Shown here one piece after another: positions 56,680 through 64,000 of a DNA stretch of 64,000 bases. The stretch spans positions 3,928,527 to 3,992,526 of the forward strand of contig VZDJ01000063.1 of the NCBI GenBank assembly GCA_008694505.1, read 5' to 3'. The stretch comes from Cyanoderma ruficeps. Lineage: Eukaryota; Chordata; Aves; Passeriformes; Timaliidae. A program made the position numbers and the translations under genes. Every line of letters begins with the position of its first letter. Position 1 is the first letter of the stretch. The notes beneath the pieces were generated by a model. The model made no database searches, had not been told where the DNA came from, and saw only the letters and a list, made by a program, of their open reading frames with translations.

Positions 56680-58145
56680 CAAAATCCCAAAATAAACGTC
56701 CTTTTTTGCTCTGACACCGACTGTGTGAGTGTCCTTCTTTTCATGTCCATTTAACGACAGGTGCCCATTTCCAGATTGCTCCCTCTGTTGTGTTTCCCAC
56801 TCCCATTCCCGCTGATCCCAGCAGTGGACCATGGATCTCTGCCCCTCATGTGCTGGGTACCCCCGGGAATGTTTTCCAGCTCCCTGTGCTGCCAGTGTGC
56901 CACATGTGCCGCAGGATTTGGAGGAGGTTATTTGCACACAGGGTGAGGAGATTATCAAATTAAAGACAGCACAGAATGCTATTAATGAAAACACATGACA
57001 AATGTATTTAAACATGTAAAAATTTAATTAGAATTTTTATTATTAAAGTCTTGCTACGAGTGCTTTCTGAAACCCTCTTCTTTCTGTGGAGATCAAGGCT
57101 GCTTCATTTTCTTGCATGCTCAAGGAGGATTTGGGGTAAAGGAGGGAATAATTGTACCAAATGTCTTGTGAAGAAGGCAACAGGAGTTTTCCTTTGGATG
57201 CTGGGTGTGGGATGAGGCCTGGCTGGATCCATGGGAATGCCTGTCTAGGCTTGATTCTTTTAGAAAGCCATTAATGGGGTTTTGCAGGATCAAAACACTT
57301 CATGGGCTGGGAGAGACATCCGGGGAGCTTCAGTGTCAGACTGAGGATGTTGCTGAACTCTGAGGATGGCAGCAGGCTGTCAGGAATGTCAGGAAAAATC
57401 CCAGATGGGCTGATGGACTTGTGGTTCCTCCATCCACGGGAGATGTGCAAACCCCCAAAAAATTACAGGGGGATCAAAGAGAAGGAGCTCAGGGTGCCAT
57501 GGAGCTCCCAGGCTGTGCTCCCTGCCCTTTCTCCCTCGGGACACCTCTGATCTCCCTGCTCAGAGCACTGGGGAGCAGCTCCGCTTGTTTTGACTCTGCA
57601 GGGAGCTGGGAACATGCCAGGAACAGCTCTCCTGGCTGACCCCATTGCGCCGGCGCTCCCGAGCCGGAGATGCCAGTCTGGTGGGTGGTGCCAATTCCCA
57701 GAGCCTTCTCCTGCTGTCTTTATTAAATGGGAAAAGATCAGAGCGCTTGAACCCTCTGCTTTAATGAGAGATTGCGTTATATGAAATGGTAATTGCAAAA
57801 AAAAATCAGTTTCTATAATTCAAAGGAGACATCACAGCCATGGAGACTTTCTGCAGCTCCAAAGATCTCCATCTTCGGCATCCTAGTGCTGGGAATCCTC
57901 ATGTTCTCCAAGTTTCTGGGTTGCTCATGGTCAGCAAGGGCCAGGATGGGGACTGGGATGGGATTCCCTGTCCCATCCAGTCGGGAGCCATGCCCAGAGC
58001 TGTATATCCTGCACTCCAATGGCAGAGCTGGTGGGGGGAGGCAATTATTTCCATTCCGGAGGAATTTGCAGGGCTGGGAGTTTTAAGGAGGGGGAAAAGG
58101 AACCCTATCTCCCAACTTGTAAATTAAGCAGATCTGGTTGGGAAC
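56680..58145. other. Non-coding interval, no gene seen
   Basis: AT-rich at 56940-57060 (TTAAACATGTAAAAATTTAA), otherwise GC-rich. It might include more of the LTR element if its true right end is at 57231 (see findings). No exon recognised. Confidence 0.45.
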
Positions 58146-58149
58146 TGTC

Positions 58150-58385
58150 ACTGCAGGAGAAGAAATATGAAACCTCTGGGGTCATGTATGCAGAGTAATT
58201 TTTCTGACTGTAACTCTACTTAAAAGTAAGGATATGATGGAAATGCTTAGAGCATTTTAAATGGACCCAGCAGAGATCTGCTTCAGCTCCAGCGAAGTCT
58301 GTGCAGACTTTATTGGGTGTTGGCTTACTCTAAACTTGCTAACACCGGAGTTTAGTGCGTGACTGAGAAATAAATTGGTTCCTTC
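58150..58385. promoter_or_regulatory. CNE-like island
   Basis: Contains TGCAGAGTAATTTTTCTG, CTACTTAAAAGTAAGG, GAGCATTTTAAATGG, GCAGACTTTATTGGG and ACACCGGAGTTTAGTGCG. Even composition with preserved CpGs near the right edge. Candidate. Confidence 0.35.
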
Positions 58386-58389
58386 TCCT

Positions 58390-59990
58390 TATTAACTGAA
58401 AATACTCCCAGATGAAGGAGAAAGAACAGTCTCATTTTAATATTTTGGTGGGATTTAAGGCATGAGAGCAAGGAGGTTGGTAATGTTGAGGTGAGGCACT
58501 GGGGTGTTTGTTCCCCACCTTGGGTCAGGGTTCTCCACACAGGACTTGGGACAGATGAGGTCTCCAAGTGATGGAAAAACCTCTCAGGGGTCAAACTGAC
58601 CTTGAGAAGCACCAGGGATGTCTGTGGGTTTGTCAGGCTCACTGGCCGTGTGGGGGAATACACGACGACAAGGCTCGTTTTAAGGAGTGTAAAAAGAAAC
58701 CCTCCACAAAAGCTCAAAACGTGAGCCAGCCTCCCTTGGGAGTCAGTGAAGGCACTTCCAGTCCCAGTTCTGCTCCCAAGGTTTTCCCTCTCTCTCTCTC
58801 TAAAGTGGCTGAGCAAAGCCAGCCTGGTGAACCCTGTCAGAGAAGCCCTTTGAAAGGAGCTGTGACCCTGAAGCTGTCCATGGGCGATGCGTTGGATTCC
58901 AGGACACGCTGAATCCAGGGAGTTCATATTTAGGGGGAAGAGCAGGAGAGATGCATCGTGACCTCTCCCTGGCATGCAGGCCTGGGGAATGGCAGGGTTT
59001 TCCTCCCAATTCTGAATTTGAATTCCCAGTTCTAAAGACCCCACTTGGCTCTGCTCAGCTCCAGGCCCATCAGTGAGACGTTTGAAGGCTGGTGCGTGTT
59101 GGTGTCTGGCAGGTGGAAAAATGAGTGTGCCAAGGCAGAGGCAGGAGGATCCCAGAGGATGCTGAGCAGAGTGATGGGTGCTTTGCTCCTTGGTGCAGCC
59201 TTTGTGAAGCTTTTGGAGCCATTTGAGACACGAGAGCGTCCCGAAATGTGTTGTGGCAAGGTGCAAACAAAGAGAGAAGGAAGGACTTGGGGCTCTCCTC
59301 AGAGCAATGAGCTCCCTCTCTGTGGGGCTGCTCCCACCTGCCTCAGCCATTCCCTGGGAGCAGGATGGCTGAGCCAGACACACCATCCCTGGCAGAAAAT
59401 GCAGTTCCCGTGGTTTGACTGGGGGGATGCAGACAGGGCAGGGTGTGCTCCATCCTGAAGTGGCTCAGTGGAGAGCCAGGCTGGCCAGGCAGCCTCGGGA
59501 CACTCCTGCAGCTCTGGGGTCAGGCATCCCATTCCAGGGAAGGGTTTTAAGCACCCAGATTGCAGTAGGGAGATACAGGGAATCTGCTGCTTTTCTGCTT
59601 ACTTAGGAGCATCGGGAATGCTCCAGATTATCACCCCATAAGGAATTGATAAAGCTGGGTTTGCTGGCTGAGGGAAGGCTGGGCAGCTGTGAGAGCATTC
59701 CTGCAGGTATCCATGAAATGTAGCCTCTAGATGTTCAGGATTGAGGGGTGATAGGAAGAAATCTGAACGGAGAGGAGGGTCACAGCCAGCCCAGCTTTTC
59801 CTTCTCCTCCCCCATCTCCCTTCCTGCCTCCCCTGGATTTCCATGGCGTGAGATTTTTCACCCAGTGCATTGGAAACAATATCTTGAAGCAGCTTTGGAG
59901 CCATTTGTTTTCCCTTTAATTGGCTAGTGGGGAGAAAATAACGAAGGGAAGTCATGCAGGGGAAGTTCTCATCGGTGCCATTTTTGGCAA
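58390..59990. other. Non-coding interval with a long chance-like frame
   Basis: The minus strand is open for 344 codons from ATG at 59386 to 58352. I recognise no domain, signal or family in it, and it has antisense frames. It is discussed as a finding and not called as a gene. No transposon recognised. Short (CT)n run at 58789-58801. Confidence 0.45.
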
Positions 59991-59994
59991 CAGA

Positions 59995-60260
59995 GTCACA
60001 ACATCCTAAATTTATTTATTTAATTGCATTATTAAAAGTATAAATAAAAATAAATCCAGGAGAGCAGCCGGATCTATGCTTTGCATCTCTAAAATAGAAC
60101 CATAAATGCCACGGAGCACTGGGGGAATGATTTATTAGCCTGTTATCGTGAGTGACTGGGACGCTTTCGATGGAGTCCTTGCTAATTTCTAACAGCTGCA
60201 TTAAATCACAGATGCTATCAGCTATTATAAAATAATCACCCAGCGCTCTGCGAACCAGCA
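59995..60260. promoter_or_regulatory. AT-rich CNE-like island
   Basis: Contains TTTATTTAATTGCATTATTA, TATGCTTTGCATCTC (octamer-like), GATTTATTAGCCTGTTATCG, GCTAATTTC, CATTAAATCACAGATGC and CAGCTATTATAAAATAATC. It shows POU, homeodomain and GATA-like words with preserved CpGs (GGACGCTTTCGATGG). A strong candidate element. Confidence 0.45.
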
Positions 60261-60264
60261 CGAG

Positions 60265-62485
60265 CCCAGGGTCAGTGCTGGAGCCCTGGATTTGTTTCAC
60301 ATCTCAGCCCCTCCATTTCCTGCGAGGGTAGGAAATAAATAGGGCTTGTAGCGGCCTCATTTTATCATCCAGGAGTTGACAATAAATAAAAACCTCTATA
60401 AAACTTTTTTTTCTAAAAGGAGTTTCGACCAGAATTTGCAATGAGAGGAAACCTGATTTTGTGTTGTGTGATGTCAGGACTCCTGGGTCCTGTTTCTTGT
60501 TCAGAAAGGGAGGTGAGTTTGCTGATTTATGGGGCAGAGGGAGGATTTCAGGGGTTTGGCTGCAGACAGGGCTGGAAGGAAGGCAGCAGGTCCTGTGGCG
60601 GTAAGAAACGTCTGTCAGCTCCTCTGCCTTCGCAGCTCCTCGCTGCTCTTTCAGACAAGTCACTTAAATTTCCCTGCAGCTCGACTGCCTTCCTCTCCTT
60701 TGACAAATAACGTGTGTGTTTATGTGCCTGGGCTCCGGAGGGGGTTAATACTTGGCCTGGAAATCTCTTTAGAAGTGCCAATTTGTAGCGACAGAGAAAC
60801 AACAATGAATAGAAGAGCCTGCGAAAACCAGAAGAAGCGAGCGAGCGGCTGCTTATCAGGATGGTGGCTCACAGAGGCAGCTGCAATAGCAGGGGTAGTT
60901 GTAAAGGGTGAAGGAGATGGGAAGGGAAAAGGGGAAAAAAAAAAAAAGCAACCACAAATAAATAAAAATAAAGCAGTTAGGAAGAAAATGCCGCCCATCT
61001 GCAACACTCATATTTTCCTTGACAGTTTTTGCTTTATGTTAGAACAGCTGCTTAACATGACAAACGCCGGCTTTAATAACGAGGAGCGGGAGGAGAGGCA
61101 GGGATGGAGCTCTCCCGGCTGGTCCTGCTCTCTCACGCTCTTCCCTGGGGGTGGCCAGGTCACTCTGGTGTCCTGCACCACCTTGTTCAGCTTGAGAAGA
61201 TCCATTTGGACCCAGTGGCTGCTGTTTTGGGGGCAGTTGTGATTTTGAAGGGCTGTGTCCTGGTTTGAATCGGTGGGGTTGAAGGGGTTTTAAGGAAGAA
61301 GGAGCCTCAGGGTTGGTTGTTTGTGGGGCAGCAGCTCCTGGTGACAACCTTGGCTGCTCCAAGCCATGTATCCACGGGAAACAATGCTTTGGAGGGACCT
61401 GGGGCTTCTGTGGGCAGCTGTCTTATTTCCCCAGAGGTATTTGGGCTCCTTTGTCTTTTCCTCCCTTGTCATTCTCTCTGCCAAGCGGGATAGCGGCTTT
61501 GCAGCTTGCAGGTTGTTTCCTTCCTGCGGTATCGGGGATTGTTGGGTTGTCAGCAGCCTGGAGATAGCAGGGATTGCTGACAGCAAGCAGAACTCAGTCA
61601 GAGCTGTGCACAGAAACCTTGCTCAGCCTTTGAAACCGCAGTCAAACCCTCCCCCAAGGTTACTCTTTGTCGTAAAACACTCTTAGTTTTGTTTGCTGCA
61701 AACCTAGATTTTAATCCCAGCATCCAGGCAGAGCCGGGCTTTGAAGAGAATTGGGTTGGAGTCAGAAGTGAATGGCTGAGTCCAGGCTGACTGAAACAGA
61801 TGAATTGAAGCTGACCTAGGAAGATGGAGATGTTCCCATCCACACCCCGGCTGTGCCACTTGCATATTTATCTCATTGTGCCCGGTACCACTGGGAATAA
61901 ATCAGCAGTGAGACATGCAGGGAGCAGCTCTGCTGCCTCTGAGAGCAGAGACCTGCACCAGCATTTACCCACAGCTCCCATCAAACTCCCAGGGAAGTTT
62001 TCCAAAACCTGCAGGAACCAAGAGCCTTCCCTCACCTAATGGTTTTCTCCCCCTCACTTCAGCCCTTAGAAGCTGGAATTTCAAAGGTGAAAAAACACCA
62101 CCTGCACTGGCCACAGAAGGGAAGACTGAAAATACTGAGAATTTTTATTTCTCCTGGGACCTGCAGCATGAGCAGCCCGGGTAGTTCAGACAGGCTGAGA
62201 ACAAGTGTTCAGACCTTTACCTGCATAACACGACTGCCAAACCTGCCTGGCAGCGCCTGGAGACAAAGGAGAGTGTGGAGGGCTGAGGAGTGGGAGCAGG
62301 GCAATTTCCTCCCCAGTTCTGCGGAGATCCCACCCAGCTCCCTTCTGCTCCCAGTCCTCCTGCCTCTGCCCCTTCCAGCAGCAGCACAGGCAGGATCTGG
62401 GAGCTCCCAGGGGCTGCCCCAGCAGTGAGATGTTCCGGAGGCTGGTGTGTGTTGGTTGGTTTGGAAGAGCGGGTGTGTGTGTAGG
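60265..62485. other. Non-coding interval, no gene seen
   Basis: A patch at 60780-60870 (ACAACAATGAATAG, GAAGCGAGCGAGCGG) and another at 61020-61085 (AAACGCCGGCTTTAATAACG) look mildly CNE-like. An A-run lies at 60936-60951. The plus-strand frame at 60529-61242 (237 codons) includes a Lys-rich stretch from the A-run and has no domain. No transposon recognised. Confidence 0.5.
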
Positions 62486-62490
62486 TGTGA

Positions 62491-62643
62491 AAATCCCAGA
62501 AGGGTTTGGGTTGGAAGAGACTTTCAAGATGATACAGTCCCACCCCTGCCATGGACAGGGACACTTTCCACTATCCCAGGGTGCTCCAACCTGGCCTGGA
62601 GCACCTCCAGGAATGGGGCAGCCACAGCTTCCCTGGACAGCAT
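62491..62643 (-). mobile_element. CR1 LINE 3' fragment, reverse orientation
   Basis: The 3' end lies at the left (AAATCCCAGAAGGGTTTGGG, TTGGAAGAGACTTTCAAGA), then CCCTGCCATGGACAGGG, CACTATCCCAGGGTGCTCC and GGAATGGGGCAGCCACAGC. 5'-truncated. Confidence 0.93.
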
Positions 62644-62649
62644 TAAAAA

Positions 62650-63250
62650 CGAGGGGCAGGACACGGGGCAGGGCTGCCCTGGGTGGTGGTGAGATCCATG
62701 TGGACATTTGGGATTGTCTTGCCAAAGCTGAGAGGACCATGTTGGAGAGGATGGGGGTCCGTGGTGGGCAGAGGAGCACAAGTGCTGCATTTCAGTGCCG
62801 TTCCTTCAGGGGAATACCAGTTTTCAAGGCACCCTTTATCTCTGTGGAATCAGTCAGGCACGTTGTTCTTCTCTCCCCTCCCTCTTCATCTTGAAATCTT
62901 GGCAGTTTGGCTGCTCTGCGGATATAAAAGGTTTGGTTTGGGCAGGCACATCCTGCTGAGTGGCACTCCAGAGTGTGCAGTGCACATCACACAGATTTGC
63001 TGGAGGGACACCTGGCCCTTCAGCCCCTGAATGAGAGTTGTTGGTGCCAGCCCAGCCAGCTCCATGAGCAGAGAGGCTCTGGTGCCTCGGGTGTGGAAAA
63101 GAGCAGCACACAGTGAGGAGGATGGGAAGGTGGGATTTTCCTTCCTCTCACCTGTGTTGGGGATGCCGTTTGGAGCCTCCCAGGACAGCCCAGAGCGTGG
63201 TGTTTCCCTCTTCCAGCACGGAGTGTAGGTGGCACAGCTGCTCTCTGATC
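62650..63250. other. Non-coding interval, no gene seen
   Basis: GC-rich, no exon or transposon recognised. The frames present are short and overlap in antisense. Confidence 0.5.
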
Positions 63251-63254
63251 ATCC

Positions 63255-63425
63255 CTGCATCTCTGTATTTTGTAAATAAGCCCCGAGGCTACGCGATGGC
63301 TTCGTGTTTAGAAACAGGAAAAACGGGGCAATGTGGTATCTGTTTATTTGTTCTTTTATTAGTTCAGCGCAGAGCTCACAAAACACTTTGTGAGCGTCTA
63401 TGAAATGAGCCTTGTAATGTTCCCA
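63255..63425. promoter_or_regulatory. CNE-like island with perfect inverted repeat
   Basis: Contains GTAAATAAGCCCCGAGGC, ACGCGATGGCTTCG and TTATTTGTTC, plus a perfect 9-bp inverted repeat GCTCACAAA-acac-TTTGTGAGC at 63374-63395. CpG is preserved in AT-rich DNA. Candidate conserved element. Confidence 0.4.
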
Positions 63426-63429
63426 GGAG

Positions 63430-63740
63430 AGGGGAGAAGGATTCCTGCTCCACTGGGCTGGTGGGGGAAGCTGAGGGCTCCAACACCCTCCCTGTGTACC
63501 CATGGCCAGGGTGAGACCGTGGTGGATGCAGGGATGGATCCCAGATCCTGCTCTCCATTCCCAGTCTGTGATGGCTGGTAGGGTTCAAATGAATATTTCA
63601 TGCCCAGGCTCAGCATCTGTGGTCCAGATCCCCTTTTCTGGGCTTTCTGCTACTCCTGGACTAATTTGGGAATGTGATTGTGCCTCCACACCTTGTCCCA
63701 GGGAGAGGTCACTCATGATGAGGTACTAATGATGGAAAAA
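63430..63740. other. Non-coding interval, no gene seen
   Basis: Mixed composition between the island and the terminal CR1 pair; nothing recognised. Confidence 0.5.
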
Positions 63741-63745
63741 CCTGT

Positions 63746-63898
63746 TAAACACAGGCTGCCCCAGGAAGCTGTGGCTGCCCCTGGATCCCTGGGAGTGTCC
63801 AAGGCCAGGCTGGATGGGGCTTGGAGCAGCCTGGGATAGTGGAAGGTGTCCCTGCCCATGGCAGGGGTGGCACTGGATGTTCTTTAAGGTCCCTTATG
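63746..63898 (+). mobile_element. CR1 LINE 3' fragment, tail missing
   Basis: Plus-strand CR1 end: AGGCTGCCCCAGGAAGCTG, GGGAGTGTCCAAGGCCAGGC, GGGGCTTGGAGCAGCCTGGG, GTCCCTGCCCATGGCAGG, TTCTTTAAGGTCCCTTATGG. It stops abruptly before the usual CCAACCCAAACCATTC block and tail. Confidence 0.93.
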
Positions 63899-64000
63899 GA
63901 GATGGGCCACCCACATCTTCTCTGGAGCAGGCCAGTGCCTCTCACCCTCACAGTGAGGAATTTCTTCCTAATATCCAACTGAAACCTGCTCTCTGTCAGG
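63899..64000 (-). mobile_element. CR1 LINE fragment, reverse, runs off the window
   Basis: Reverse-complement CR1 blocks (GATGGGCCACCCACATCTTC, CAGTGCCTCTCACCCTCAC, GAATTTCTTCCTAATATCC) begin directly at the end of the preceding plus-strand copy. This copy also lacks its 3' end. It continues past base 64000. Confidence 0.9.

Noticed and set aside
60529..61242. 237-codon plus-strand frame
   Set aside because: Includes a Lys-rich stretch from the A-run at 60936 and no recognisable domain.

Overview
This window looks like vertebrate, specifically avian, non-coding nuclear DNA, most likely from a songbird. The evidence is the repeat content. From about 27.4 kb onward there are roughly fifteen fragments of chicken-repeat-1 (CR1) LINEs. 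Several keep the diagnostic avian CR1 3' end: a 'ggtcctttccaaccc'-type block followed by short 'attctgtga' tails. There are also two endogenous-retrovirus LTRs of avian type. The species and chromosome cannot be read from the sequence.

I find no protein-coding gene, rRNA or tRNA that I can support. The open frames are short, overlap on both strands, resemble no family I recognise, and in several cases simply translate a microsatellite or minisatellite. The window therefore behaves like a gene desert or the inside of a very long intron. Its apparent function is regulatory: about thirty compact AT-rich islands of 100-370 bp stand out from a GC-richer, TG/CA-rich background. They carry dense homeodomain (TAAT), POU octamer, GATA, forkhead and E-box words. 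This is the texture of deeply conserved non-coding elements (CNEs) around developmental transcription-factor genes. Conservation itself cannot be seen from one sequence, so each island is a candidate only.

Layout. 1-27.4 kb: no recognisable CR1; CNE-like islands (best at 4.9-5.2, 9.9-10.2, 14.5-14.9, 20.15-20.43 and 20.7-20.95 kb), microsatellites, a pyrimidine-rich 9/16-bp minisatellite at 17.8-18.2 kb and a clean 20-bp minisatellite at 19.78-19.95 kb. 27.4-49 kb: scattered CR1 pieces between further islands (28.8-29.2, 36.0-36.2, 41.5-41.7, 44.5-45.06 and 45.66-45.85 kb) and a 263-bp tandem duplication at 47.75-48.28 kb. 49-64 kb: CR1-rich. It includes a nested CR1-in-CR1, a solo LTR with a perfect 6-bp target-site duplication, a CR1 sandwiched between two diverged copies of a 150-bp sequence, a second LTR, and an inverted CR1 pair at the right edge.

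The most notable observations are the CR1 flanked by about 150-bp direct repeats (55430-56018), the solo LTR with exact boundaries (54655-54955), the octamer-bearing island (20155-20430), the GATA-site clusters (4.9-5.2 and 41.5-41.7 kb), and the sharp left/right asymmetry in CR1 density.
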